Positions 1 to 12,587 of a DNA stretch of 64,000 nt are shown one piece after another. The translations under genes were made by a program, and so were the position numbers. Under the pieces are notes generated by a model. That model saw only the letters and a list, made by a program, of their open reading frames with translations. It had not been told where the DNA came from and searched no databases. Each line of letters begins with the position of its first letter. Within the stretch, counting starts at the first letter, position 1. Source of the stretch: Nannobrachium achirus (Eukaryota; Chordata; Actinopteri; Myctophiformes; Myctophidae); assembly GCA_963921795.1 (NCBI GenBank), contig OY997642.1, positions 1,128,926 through 1,192,925 of the forward strand, in the 5' to 3' direction.

Positions 1-235
1 AACAATTATGTTAAGCCTCGAACCAAGCCATCCAGGATGGAGGTGAATCATGACCATACAACCTTTTTTTTCTATGAAAAGAACATTTTGAAAATCACTA
101 AACAAAGGGTAGTTATTAAATGTAGTATATCAAATAATGTAATATTAAAATATGTTTTCACATAGGATCAAAGGTTATATGATCATGATTCACCTCCATC
201 CTGGATGGCTTGGTTCGAGGCTTAACATAATTGTT
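1..235. repeat. Foldback (inverted-repeat) element at window edge
   Basis: The first ~63 bases reappear as the reverse complement at about 172-235 (shared core AGGATGGAGGTGAATCATGA), with an AT-rich spacer between. This is the shape of a MITE or foldback element. The left end may continue outside the window. No coding content is seen. Confidence 0.75.
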
Positions 236-299
236 ATAAATATTTTTGTAAAAGTCTATGGCGAAAATGAATGGGGAATATTAAGTGACCCCAGGAATC

Positions 300-560
300 C
301 ACTTCCGCTGCGATGCTCTATAGCAGTGTGTGTGTGTAGTCATATTACATCACCAGTTACATCCTAGACCTATCTGTAGCCACTTTTCCTCCGCGTTTTG
401 CCATAGCAATGTGTTTTGCCATAGCAATGTGTGTGTGTGTGTGTGTGTAGCCATATTAAATCACCAATTACATCCTAGACCTATATCCTAGTCTTTTTCC
501 TCAGCGTGTTGCCATAGCAATGTGTTTTCCTCAGCGTTTTGCCATAGCATTATACATTAT
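300..560. repeat. Imperfect direct repeats with short TG runs
   Basis: A segment with TACATCCTAGACCTAT and TTTTGCCATAGCAATGTG occurs in about two diverged copies, separated by a short (TG)n. No gene is visible here or in the flanking 236-857. Confidence 0.6.
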
Positions 561-855
561 GCAAGCACGACCACCGCTCACTTCACATTGGGTGTGATTT
601 TTTATTAAATATATGAACGTTTTCCCCTAAGATGCAGTGGATGTGACGAGGAACTCTTGACAGAATCTCTGTTTCCATTCTAGGACAGACTAAAATAACT
701 TCTACCCTTGGCGTTTATTACAGCTAGCCTCCCCAGCGCGCTGCAATGTAACGCGTTGTGAGCTTGTAGATCTGTTTCTATTTTCAAAAGATTCGCATGT
801 GTTCGAAAACATGACATGCTGCATAGTGAGTACTTTATACCTTTTGATACCCCCC

Positions 856-1010
<155 letters not shown>

Positions 1011-1422
1011 AACAGTGTGACCCACTTAGCAGGCTGCTAGAGGAGGAAACGCATGACCTTATTAGGACATACACTTCTAAACCACACAAATACTTCCTGG
1101 CTGCTACTTTTAGTTTTCTTTGCTTTTTTATGGCTTCTGTGACACAACTGGGTTGAAAAAATACCCTGTCCCACCTTGTCCCATGCACACGCACACACAC
1201 ATGCACGCACGCGCGCACGATGTGTCATTTTATAGCAGTTTCTAAAGAGCACAAAGTGTGTTTCTGAACGTGCCAAGTATTTGAGACAGAAACTATTATT
1301 ATTTACTGTTATTATTATTTAATCATTTACTGTGCACATCGAAAAGAAAACGATTAGAAAAAAAAAAAACTCTGATGTCTTTTATATTCCTGAACAGATT
1401 ATATGACAAAGGTCTCAGTGCT

Positions 1423-1790
1423 GTGTGATTATGGATCCCACTGGGAAAGATGGATAACCCTGCCCCGGACTCATTTTTGAAGCTTGTGATTGGCTGAACC
1501 GGACGTAGGGAGCGCTCCGCTGTAGTCACTTGGACCGCGCGAGGTGCAACCAAAACCCAATTATCATTGCGTTTATCGTGCGCAATAACGATTGCATTCA
1601 CCACGGCTTCGTAACTCGCGCGGCGCTCCGCCGGCCGCGCGGCCCTGGCCCGCTCTTCGCGGGCACTCCGCGAAGAGCAGCACCAAGGTTCGCTGGCCTT
1701 CGCGCCGCTTGCAATGTCGTGGACAATAACTGAAAACGAGCGCTCTATGCCGTTTCCATCCATCTTTCCCAGTGGGATCCATAATCAGGC
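1423..1790. mobile_element. Mutator-like MITE with candidate 9-bp target duplication
   Basis: Terminal inverted repeats of 28 bp (core GATTATGGATCCCACTGG at 1427-1444, reverse complement ending at 1786) enclose a ~330-bp GC-rich interior. CTCAGTGCT stands on both sides (1414-1422 and 1791-1799). A 9-bp duplication is typical of the Mutator superfamily, so that class is inferred. An interior segment (GAAGCTTGTGATTGGCTGAA) recurs near 30256-30275. Confidence 0.7.
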
Positions 1791-1799
1791 CTCAGTGCT

Positions 1800-2267
1800 T
1801 CATAAACAGTGATTGTTGATGAGCTGGTCTAACGTGGCTCAGCTCCATTCACTGACATGGATTTCATCACACTTCCGGTGTGAGTTTGTGTCCCATGGAG
1901 ACGTGTCATGGCCGTCATGGCGCATCCCCGGCATCACGTGTTTCCCTTCCTTCTATAATAGAGAGTTTAAGTTCGACAATTTCAGGATGGCAACGCCAGG
2001 CGGACTACGACTGCTATGACGTATTCACCGTAGCAGTCAGGATCGTTAAGCAAACAGCCGTCTGCGACGGACTCCCACCCCTTTTACTGAACTGTTTGGT
2101 TACCATGGCGACGTTTCTACGCAGCAGGCGTTGTAGCCACAACGTGGAAAGGTTCTAGCATTGTAGAGCGGCAGGTTTATACATCGAGCGCTGATCATTC
2201 CCGGTTACCGTTGCCGTCTGCCGTAGCCGTCATTTGCTTAAAGTCGCTAATAACTTCCCTCTTCTCA
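1800..2267. other. Intergenic or intronic, no recognised feature
   Basis: No exon, RNA gene or clear repeat recognised. Short open frames here show no family resemblance. Confidence 0.4.
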
Positions 2268-5200
2268 GGTGAAGAGCAGGGTTCTATCTCATAGAGGAGG
2301 TGTTCAGTCTAACATGATGTTCTGTTCTCAGGTGAAGAGCAGAGTTCTATCTCATAGAGGAGGTTCAGTCTAACATGGTGTTCTGTTCTCATAGAGGAGG
2401 TTCAGTCTAACATGGTGTTCTGTTCTCATAGAGGAGGTTCAGTCTAACATGATGTTCTGTTCTCATAGAGGAGGTTCAGTCTAACATGATGTTCTGTTCT
2501 CATAGAGGAGGTTCAGTCTAACATGGTGTTCTGTTCTCATAGAGGAGGTTCAGTCTAACATGATGTTCTGTTCTCATAGAGGAGGTTCAGTCTAACATGG
2601 TGTTCTGTTCTCATAGAGGAGGTTCAGTCTAACATGATGTTCTGTTCTCATAGAGGAGGTTCAGTCTAACATGGTGTTCTGTTCTCATAGAGGAGGTTCA
2701 GTCTAACATGATGTTCTGTTCTCATAGAGGAGGTTCAGTCTAACATGGTGTTCTGTTCTCATAGAGGAGGTTCAGTCTAACATGGTGTTCTGTTCTCATA
2801 GAAGAGGTTCAGTCTAACATGATGTTCTGTTCTCATAGAGGAGGTTCAGTCTAACATGGTGTTCTGTTCTCATAGAGGAGGTTCAGTCTAACATGATGTT
2901 CTGTTCTCATAGAGGAGGTTCAGTCTAACATGGTGTTCTGTTCTCATAGAGGAGGTTCAGTCTAACATGGTGTTCTGTTCTCATAGAGGAGGTTCAGTCT
3001 AACATGATGTTCTGTTCTCATAGAGGAGGTTCAGTCTAACATGGTGTTCTGTTCTCATAGAGGAGGTTCAGTCTAACATGATGTTCTGTTCTCATAGAGG
3101 AGGTTCAGTCTAACATGATGTTCTGTTCTCATAAAGGAGGTTCAGTCTAACATGATGTTCTGTTCTCATAGAGGAGGTTCAGTCTAACATGATGTTCTGT
3201 TCTCATAGAGGAGGTTCAGTCTAACATGATGTTCTGTTCTCATAGAGGAGGTTCAGTCTAACATGGTGTTCTGTTCTCATAGAGGAGGTTCAGTCTAACA
3301 TGATGTTCTGTTCTCATAGAGGAGGTTCAGTCTAACATGATGTTCTGTTCTCATAGAGGAGGTTCAGTCTAACATGGTGTTCTGTTCTCATAGAGGAGGT
3401 TCAGTCTAACATGATGTTCTGTTCTCATAGAGGAGGTTCAGTCTAACATGGTGTTCTGTTCTCATAGAAGAGGTTCAGTCTAACATGGTGTTCTGTTCTC
3501 ATAGAGGAGGTTCAGTCTAACATGGTGTTCTGTTCTCATAGAGGAGGTTCAGTCTAACATGATGTTCTGTTCTCATAGAGGAGGTTCAGTCTAACATGGT
3601 GTTCTGTTCTCATAGAGGAGGTTCAGTCTAACATGGTGTTCTGTTCTCATAGAGGAGGTTCAGTCTAACATGGTGTTCTGTTCTCATAGAGGAGGTTCAG
3701 TCTAACATGGTGTTCTGTTCTCATAGAGGAGGTTCAGTCTAACATGGTGTTCTGTTCTCATAGAGGAGGTTCAGTCTAACATGGTGTTCTGTTCTCATAG
3801 AGGAGGTTCAGTCTAACATGGTGTTCTGTTCTCATAGAGGAGGTTCAGTCTAACATGATGTTCTGTTCTCATAGAGGAGGTTCAGTCTAACATGGTGTTC
3901 TGTTCTCATAGAGGAGGTTCAGTCTAACATGATGTTCTGTTCTCATAGAGGAGGTTCAGTCTAACATGGTGTTCTGTTCTCATAGAGGAGGTTCAGTCTA
4001 ACATGGTGTTCTGTTCTCATAGAGGAGGTTCAGTCTAACATGGTGTTCTGTTCTCATAGAGGAGGTTCAGTCTAACATGGTGTTCTGTTCTCATAGAGGA
4101 GGTTCAGTCTAACATGATGTTCTGTTCTCATAGAGGAGGTTCAGTCTAACATGATGTTCTGTTCTCATAGAGGAGGTTCAGTCTAACATGGTGTTCTGTT
4201 CTCATAGAGGAGGTTCAGTCTAACATGATGTTCTGTTCTCATAGAGGAGGTTCAGTCTAACATGATGTTCTGTTCTCATAAAGGAGGTTCAGTCTAACAT
4301 GGTGTTCTGTTCTCATAGAAGAGGTTCAGTCTAACATGATGTTCTGTTCTCATAGAGGAGGTTCAGTCTAACATGGTGTTCTGTTCTCATAGAGGAGGTT
4401 CAGTCTAACATGATGTTCTGTTCTCATAGAGGAGGTTCAGTCTAACATGGTGTTCTGTTCTCATAGAGGAGGTTCAGTCTAACATGATGTTCTGTTCTCA
4501 TAGAGGAGGTTCAGTCTAACATGGTGTTCTGTTCTCATAGAGGAGGTTCAGTCTAACATGATGTTCTGTTCTCATAGAGGAGGTTCAGTCTAACATGATG
4601 TTCTGTTCTCATAGAGGAGGTTCAGTCTAACATGATGTTCTGTTCTCATAAAGGAGGTTCAGTCTAACATGGTGTTCTGTTCTCATAGAGGAGGTTCAGT
4701 CTAACATGATGTTCTGTTCTCATAGAGGAGGTTCAGTCTAACATGGTGTTCTGTTCTCATAGAGGAGGTTCAGTCCTAACATGATGTTCTGTTCTCATAG
4801 AGGAGGTTCAGTCTAACATGATGTTCTGTTCTCATAAAGGAGGTTCAGTCTAACATGATGTTCTGTTCTCATAGAGGAGGTTCAGTCTAACATGGTGTTC
4901 TGTTCTCATAGAGGAGGTTCAGTCTAACATGGTGTTCTGTTCTCATAGAGGAGGTTCAGTCTAACATGGTGTTCTGTTCTCATAGAGGAGGTTCAGTCTA
5001 ACATGATGTTCTGTTCTCATAGAGGAGGTTCAGTCTAACATGATGTTCTGTTCTCATAGAGGAGGTTCAGTCTAACATGATGTTCTGTTCTCATAGAGGA
5101 GGTTCAGTCTAACATGGTGTTCTGTTCTCATAGAGGAGGTTCAGTCTAACATGATGTTCTGTTCTCATAAAGGAGGTTCAGTCTAACATGATGTTCTGTT

Positions 5201-8200
5201 CTCATAGAGGAGGTTCAGTCTAACATGGTGTTCTGTTCTCATAGAGGAGGTTCAGTCTAACATGGTGTTCTGTTCTCATAGAGGAGGTTCAGTCTAACAT
5301 GGTGTTCTGTTCTCATAGAGGAGGTTCAGTCTAACATGATGTTCTGTTCTCATAAAGGAGGTTCAGTCTAACATGATGTTCTGTTCTCATAGAGGAGGTT
5401 CAGTCTAACATGATGTTCTGTTCTCATAGAGGAGGTTCAGTCTAACATGGTGTTCTGTTCTCATAGAGGAGGTTCAGTCTAACATGGTGTTCTGTTCTCA
5501 TAGAGGAGGTTCAGTCTAACATGATGTTCTGTTCTCATAAAGGAGGTTCAGTCTAACATGATGTTCTGTTCTCATAAAGGAGGTTCAGTCTAACATGGTG
5601 TTCTGTTCTCATAGAGGAGGTTCAGTCTAACATGATGTTCTGTTCTCATAGAGGAGGTTCAGTCTAACATGGTGTTCTGTTCTCATAGAGGAGGTTCAGT
5701 CTAACATGGTGTTCTGTTCTCATAGAGGAGGTTCAGTCTAACATGATGTTCTGTTCTCATAGAGGAGGTTCAGTCTAACATGGTGTTCTGTTCTCATAGA
5801 GGAGGTTCAGTCTAACATGATGTTCTGTTCTCATAGAGGAGGTTCAGTCTAACATGGTGTTCTGTTCTCATAGAGGAGGTTCAGTCTAACATGATGTTCT
5901 GTTCTCATAGAGGAGGTTCAGTCTAACATGGTGTTCTGTTCTCATAGAGGAGGTTCAGTCTAACATGATGTTCTGTTCTCATAGAGGAGGTTCAGTCTAA
6001 CATGATGTTCTGTTCTCATAGAGGAGGTTCAGTCTAACATGGTGTTCTGTTCTCATAGAGGAGGTTCAGTCTAACATGATGTTCTGTTCTCATAGAGGAG
6101 GTTCAGTCTAACATGATGTTCTGTTCTCATAGAGGAGGTTCAGTCTAACATGGTGTTCTGTTCTCATAGAGGAGGTTCAGTCTAACATGATGTTCTGTTC
6201 TCATAGAGGAGGTTCAGTCTAACATGATGTTCTGTTCTCATAGAGGAGGTTCAGTCTAACATGGTGTTCTGTTCTCATAGAGGAGGTTCAGTCTAACATG
6301 GTGTTCTGTTCTCATAGAGGAGGTTCAGTCTAACATGATGTTCTGTTCTCATAGAGGAGGTTCAGTCTAACATGATGTTCTGTTCTCATAGAGGAGGTTC
6401 AGTCTAACATGATGTTCTGTTCTCATAAAGGAGGTTCAGTCTAACATGATGTTCTGTTCTCATAGAGGAGGTTCAGTCTAACATGGTGTTCTGTTCTCAT
6501 AGAGGAGGTTCAGTCTAACATGATGTTCTGTTCTCATAGAGGAGGTTCAGTCTAACATGGTGTTCTGTTCTCATAGAGGAGGTTCAGTCTAACATGATGT
6601 TCTGTTCTCATAGAGGAGGTTCAGTCTAACATGGTGTTCTGTTCTCATAGAGGAGGTTCAGTCTAACATGGTGTTCTGTTCTCATAGAGGAGGTTCAGTC
6701 TAACATGATGTTCTGTTCTCATAGAGGAGGTTCAGTCTAACATGGTGTTCTGTTCTCATAGAGGAGGTTCAGTCTAACATGGTGTTCTGTTCTCATAGAG
6801 GAGGTTCAGTCTAACATGGTGTTCTGTTCTCATAGAGGAGGTTCAGTCTAACATGATGTTCTGTTCTCATAGAGGAGGTTCAGTCTAACATGGTGTTCTG
6901 TTCTCATAAAGGAGGTTCAGTCTAACATGGTGTTCTGTTCTCATAGAGGAGGTTCAGTCTAACATGGTGTTCTGTTCTCATAAAGGAGGTTCAGTCTAAC
7001 ATGATGTTCTGTTCTCATAGAGGAGGTTCAGTCTAACATGGTGTTCTGTTCTCATAGAGGAGGTTCAGTCTAACATGGTGTTCTGTTCTCATAGAGGAGG
7101 TTCAGTCTAACATGGTGTTCTGTTCTCATAGAGGAGGTTCAGTCTAACATGGTGTTCTGTTCTCATAGAGGAGGTTCAGTCTAACATGATGTTCTGTTCT
7201 CATAGAAGAGGTTCAGTCTAACATGGTGTTCTGTTCTCATAGAAGAGGTTCAGTCTAACATGATGTTCTGTTCTCATAGAGGAGGTTCAGTCTAACATGG
7301 TGTTCTGTTCTCATAGAGGAGGTTCAGTCTAACATGATGTTCTGTTCTCATAGAGGAGGTTCAGTCTAACATGGTGTTCTGTTCTCATAGAGGAGGTTCA
7401 GTCTAACATGGTGTTCTGTTCTCATAGAGGAGGTTCAGTCTAACATGATGTTCTGTTCTCATAGAGGAGGTTCAGTCTAACATGATGTTCTGTTCTCATA
7501 GAGGAGGTTCAGTCTAACATGGTGTTCTGTTCTCATAGAGGAGGTTCAGTCTAACATGATGTTCTGTTCTCATAGAGGAGGTTCAGTCTAACATGATGTT
7601 CTGTTCTCATAGAGGAGGTTCAGTCTAACATGGTGTTCTGTTCTCATAGAGGAGGTTCAGTCTAACATGATGTTCTGTTCTCATAGAGGAGGTTCAGTCT
7701 AACATGATGTTCTGTTCTCATAGAGGAGGTTCAGTCTAACATGGTGTTCTGTTCTCATAGAGGAGGTTCAGTCTAACATGGTGTTCTGTTCTCATAGAGG
7801 AGGTTCAGTCTAACATGGTGTTCTGTTCTCATAGAGGAGGTTCAGTCTAACATGGTGTTCTGTTCTCATAGAGGAGGTTCAGTCTAACATGATGTTCTGT
7901 TCTCATAGAGGAGGTTCAGTCTAACATGGTGTTCTGTTCTCATAGAGGAGGTTCAGTCTAACATGGTGTTCTGTTCTCATAGAGGAGGTTCAGTCTAACA
8001 TGGTGTTCTGTTCTCATAGAGGAGGTTCAGTCTAACATGATGTTCTGTTCTCATAGAGGTGTTCAGTCTAACATGGTGTTCTGTTCTCATAGAGGAGGTT
8101 CAGTCTAACATGGTGTTCTGTTCTCATAAAGGAGGTTCAGTCTAACATGGTGTTCTGTTCTCATAGAGGAGGTTCAGTCTAACATGATGTTCTGTTCTCA

Positions 8201-11200
8201 TAGAGGAGGTTCAGTCTAACATGGTGTTCTGTTCTCATAGAGGAGGTTCAGTCTAACATGGTGTTCTGTTCTCATAGAGGAGGTTCAGTCTAACATGATG
8301 TTCTGTTCTCATAGAGGTGTTCAGTCTAACATGGTGTTCTGTTCTCATAGAGGAGGTTCAGTCTAACATGGTGTTCTGTTCTCATAGAGGAGGTTCAGTC
8401 TAACATGGTGTTCTGTTCTCATATGAGGAGGTTCAGTCTAACATGGTGTTCTGTTCTCATAGAAGAGGTTCAGTCTAACATGGTGTTCTGTTCTCATAGA
8501 GGAGGTTCAGTCTAACATGGTGTTCTGTTCTCATAGAGGAGGTTCAGTCTAACATGGTGTTCTGTTCTCATAGAAGAGGTTCAGTCTAACATGATGTTCT
8601 GTTCTCATAGAGGAGGTTCAGTCTAACATGGTGTTCTGTTCTCATAGAGGAGGTTCAGTCTAACATGGTGTTCTGTTCTCATAGAGGAGGTTCAGTCTAA
8701 CATGATGTTCTGTTCTCATAGAGGAGGTTCAGTCTAACATGGTGTTCTGTTCTCATAGAGGAGGTTCAGTCTAACATGGTGTTCTGTTCTCATAGAGGAG
8801 GTTCAGTCTAACATGGTGTTCTGTTCTCATAGAGGAGGTTCAGTCTAACATGGTGTTCTGTTCTCATAGAAGAGGTTCAGTCTAACATGATGTTCTGTTC
8901 TCATAGAGGAGGTTCAGTCTAACATGATGTTCTGTTCTCATAGAGGAGGTTCAGTCTAACATGGTGTTCTGTTCTCATAGAGGAGGTTCAGTCTAACATG
9001 ATGTTCTGTTCTCATAGAGGAGGTTCAGTCTAACATGGTGTTCTGTTCTCATAGAGGAGGTTCAGTCTAACATGGTGTTCTGTTCTCATAGAGGAGGTTC
9101 AGTCTAACATGGTGTTCTGTTCTCATAGAGGAGGTTCAGTCTAACATGATGTTCTGTTCTCATAGAGGAGGTTCAGTCTAACATGGTGTTCTGTTCTCAT
9201 AGAAGAGGTTCAGTCTAACATGGTGTTCTGTTCTCATAGAGGAGGTTCAGTCTAACATGATGTTCTGTTCTCATAGAAGAGGTTCAGTCTAACATGGTGT
9301 TCTGTTCTCATAGAGGAGGTTCAGTCTAACATGATGTTCTGTTCTCATAGAGGAGGTTCAGTCTAACATGGTGTTCTGTTCTCATAGAGGAGGTTCAGTC
9401 TAACATGGTGTTCTGTTCTCATAGAGGAGGTTCAGTCTAACATGATGTTCTGTTCTCATAGAGGAGGTTCAGTCTAACATGGTGTTCTGTTCTCATAGAG
9501 GAGGTTCAGTCTAACATGATGTTCTGTTCTCATAGAGGAGGTTCAGTCTAACATGGTGTTCTGTTCTCATAGAGGAGGTTCAGTCTAACATGGTGTTCTG
9601 TTCTCATAGAGGAGGTTCAGTCTAACATGATGTTCTGTTCTCATAGAGGAGGTTCAGTCTAACATGGTGTTCTGTTCTCATAGAGGAGGTTCAGTCTAAC
9701 ATGATGTTCTGTTCTCATAGAGGAGGTTCAGTCTAACATGGTGTTCTGTTCTCATAGAGGAGGTTCAGTCTAACATGGTGTTCTGTTCTCATAGAGGAGG
9801 TTCAGTCTAACATGATGTTCTGTTCTCATAGAGGAGGTTCAGTCTAACATGATGTTCTGTTCTCATAGAGGAGGTTCAGTCTAACATGGTGTTCTGTTCT
9901 CATAGAGGAGGTTCAGTCTAACATGATGTTCTGTTCTCATAGAGGAGGTTCAGTCTAACATGGTGTTCTGTTCTCATAGAGGAGGTTCAGTCTAACATGA
10001 TGTTCTGTTCTCATAAAGGAGGTTCAGTCTAACATGATGTTCTGTTCTCATAGAGGAGGTTCAGTCTAACATGGTGTTCTGTTCTCATAAAGGAGGTTCA
10101 GTCTAACATGATGTTCTGTTCTCATAGAGGAGGTTCAGTCTAACATGGTGTTCTGTTCTCATAGAGGAGGTTCAGTCTAACATGATGTTCTGTTCTCATA
10201 GAGGAGGTTCAGTCTAACATGATGTTCTGTTCTCATAGAGGAGGTTCAGTCTAACATGGTGTTCTGTTCTCATAGAGGAGGTTCAGTCTAACATGGTGTT
10301 CTGTTCTCATAGAGGAGGTTCAGTCTAACATGGTGTTCTGTTCTCATAGAGGAGGTTCAGTCTAACATGGTGTTCTGTTCTCATAGAGGAGGTTCAGTCT
10401 AACATGATGTTCTGTTCTCATAGAGGAGGTTCAGTCTAACATGGTGTTCTGTTCTCATAGAGGAGGTTCAGTCTAACATGATGTTCTGTTCTCATAGAGG
10501 AGGTTCAGTCTAACATGGTGTTCTGTTCTCATAGAGGAGGTTCAGTCTAACATGATGTTCTGTTCTCATAGAGGAGGTTCAGTCTAACATGGTGTTCTGT
10601 TCTCATAGAGGAGGTTCAGTCTAACATGATGTTCTGTTCTCATAGAGGAGGTTCAGTCTAACATGGTGTTCTGTTCTCATAGAGGAGGTTCAGTCTAACA
10701 TGGTGTTCTGTTCTCATAGAGGAGGTTCAGTCTAACATGATGTTCTGTTCTCATAGAGGAGGTTCAGTCTAACATGGTGTTCTGTTCTCATAGAGGAGGT
10801 TCAGTCTAACATGGTGTTCTGTTCTCATAGAGGAGGTTCAGTCTAACATGATGTTCTGTTCTCATAGAGGAGGTTCAGTCTAACATGGTGTTCTGTTCTC
10901 ATAAAGGAGGTTCAGTCTAACATGATGTTCTGTTCTCATAGAGGAGGTTCAGTCTAACATGGTGTTCTGTTCTCATAGAGGAGGTTCAGTCTAACATGAT
11001 GTTCTGTTCTCATAGAGGAGGTTCAGTCTAACATGATGTTCTGTTCTCATAGAGGAGGTTCAGTCTAACATGGTGTTCTGTTCTCATAGAGGAGGTTCAG
11101 TCTAACATGGTGTTCTGTTCTCATAGAGGAGGTTCAGTCTAACATGGTGTTCTGTTCTCATAGAGGAGGTTCAGTCTAACATGATGTTCTGTTCTCATAG

Positions 11201-11716
11201 AGGAGGTTCAGTCTAACATGGTGTTCTGTTCTCATAGAGGAGGTTCAGTCTAACATGATGTTCTGTTCTCATAGAGGAGGTTCAGTCTAACATGATGTTC
11301 TGTTCTCATAGAGGAGGTTCAGTCTAACATGATGTTCTGTTCTCATAGAGGAGGTTCAGTCTAACATGATGTTCTGTTCTCATAGAGGAGGTTCAGTCTA
11401 ACATGGTGTTCTGTTCTCATAGAGGAGGTTCAGTCTAACATGGTGTTCTGTTCTCATAGAGGAGGTTCAGTCTAACATGGTGTTCTGTTCTCATAGAGGA
11501 GGTTCAGTCTAACATGATGTTCTGTTCTCATAGAGGAGGTTCAGTCTAACATGATGTTCTGTTCTCATAGAGGAGGTTCAGTCTAACATGGTGTTCTGTT
11601 CTCATAGAGGAGGTTCAGTCTAACATGGTGTTCTGTTCTCATAGAGGAGGTTCAGTCTAACATGGTGTTCTGTTCTCATAGAGGAGGTTCAGTCTAACAT
11701 GGTGTTCTGTTCTCAG
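2268..11716 (+). repeat. 37-bp minisatellite, ~255 copies, ending in a real splice acceptor
   Basis: About 9.4 kb of a 37-bp unit containing TTCAGTCTAACATGGTGTTC followed by TGTTCTCATAG. Variants are ATGATG versus ATGGTG, CATAAAGG versus CATAGAGG, and occasional CATAGAAG. Each unit carries a branch-point-like TCTAAC, a pyrimidine-rich stretch and a TAG, i.e. a 3' splice-site cassette. The last unit ends TTCTGTTCTCAG, which is the acceptor of the exon starting at 11717. The first units (2268-2345) carry CTCAGGTGAAGAGCAG, which resembles that exon's first bases, so the array is bounded by two copies of the exon boundary. Confidence 0.95.
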
Positions 11717-11817
11717 GTGAAGCAGTGGGAGCAGAGGGAGACATCTTGGATTACCCAGAAGGCTCAGCTGGAGCAGAGAGTGGAGGAAGAGGAGGAGAAA
11801 GCAGAGAAACTAACAAA
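11717..11817 (+). CDS. ppp1r9-like: Neurabin/spinophilin-type coiled-coil exon (partial gene)
   Basis: Reads VKQWEQRETSWITQKAQL and then an acidic run ending EKAEKLT plus two bases of a Lys codon. The acceptor is CTCAG at 11712-11716 and the donor is AAA|GTATGA. The split codon completes with G from the next exon to give K-Y-W-Q-E-A-Q, which matches the coiled-coil C-terminal half of neurabin/spinophilin (scaffolds that tether PP1 to F-actin in dendritic spines and at junctions). Upstream exons are outside the window. The acceptor is the last unit of a ~9.4-kb minisatellite, and a ~50-bp intronic tandem repeat starts 10 bp after the donor. Confidence 0.85.
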
Positions 11818-11826
11818 GTATGAAAT

Positions 11827-11937
11827 ATTTAAACTTTATAATTCTGACTCCTTCATGTTTATATTTAAACTTTATTATTCTGACTCCTTCATATTTATAT
11901 TTAAACATTATTATAATTCTGACTCACCTTCATATTT
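11827..11937. repeat. ~50-bp tandem repeat, 3 copies, just inside intron
   Basis: TATTTAAACTTTAT, ATTCTGACTCCTTCAT and TTTA repeat three times immediately after the donor at 11817. Confidence 0.85.
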
Positions 11938-12348
11938 GAGCTGAACAGATGGATATGATTGAATATAAACAAGGTGTTTGCCATCAGGATGGTTTCCATG
12001 TGAATTATGTGAATACTGACGAACGTTGAAGGGTGCACCCACATATCGGTCGTTAGCGGTCAATATCAGTATCTACCTATACTTATCTGTGATTGATGAT
12101 CATCTTTGATTGATTGATTGGTAGATTGAAGGTTGCATAGGAAAAGGTACAGTTTCATGACGGTACAGTTCTGGTACAAGGTCAACTAAAAGTATACGCT
12201 CAGGAAATATTGCATTGAATGGCAGACAGAGAAAACACAGCTCTATGCAGAGAAAATAAGAAAAACAGTCGATGCAAAAATAAATGGTATTTACAATAGA
12301 AGGATTGGCTAGGTTTGCTGTCAATCATTATTGATGATGGATATGTGT
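11938..12348. other. Intron, low-complexity AT-rich, no gene
   Basis: Contains short GATT and GATGAT repeats. No exon or recognised transposon is seen. Confidence 0.5.
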
Positions 12349-12420
12349 TGATGACATCATCAGGGTGGTGAATATTGATGATGAATATTAATGAGATGAA
12401 TGTTGATGACATCATCAGGT
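12349..12420 (+). repeat. Duplicated splice acceptor (~52-bp tandem, 2 copies)
   Basis: TGTTGATGACATCATCAG occurs at about 12349-12366 and again at 12401-12418. The second copy is the acceptor of the exon at 12419, and the first is followed by GGTGGTG rather than coding sequence. Confidence 0.8.
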
Positions 12421-12547
12421 ACTGGCAGGAAGCTCAGACCCTCTGCAGGGTGGTGAGTCAGCGATTGGCTGACGCTCAGAGCCAATCAGAGAGCCTGGAG
12501 GTGAAATACAACAAGGCCAAGAGACTGGTGAGAGAATACCAGAGCAG
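12419..12547 (+). CDS. ppp1r9-like: Neurabin-type coiled-coil exon (YWQEAQTLC...)
   Basis: 129 nt: G completing Lys, then 42 codons, then AG of a split Arg/Ser codon. The peptide begins YWQEAQTLCRVVSQRLADAQ and ends KYNKAKRLVREYQS. The pattern YWxEAQxLC...YNKAKxLxxxYQ is the conserved coiled-coil block of neurabin and spinophilin. Acceptor ATCATCAG, donor AG|GTAATTATT. A ~640-bp transposon begins 40 bp downstream. Confidence 0.92.
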
Positions 12548-12587
12548 GTAATTATTTTTATTATTATTATTATTATGCATTTGTTGC

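Noticed and set aside
1813..2158. Small open frames upstream of the big array as an exon of the + gene
   Set aside because: No resemblance to neurabin-family sequence and no convincing splice sites.
2268..11716. CRISPR-like array
   Set aside because: Units are contiguous with no unique spacers, and the genome is eukaryotic.
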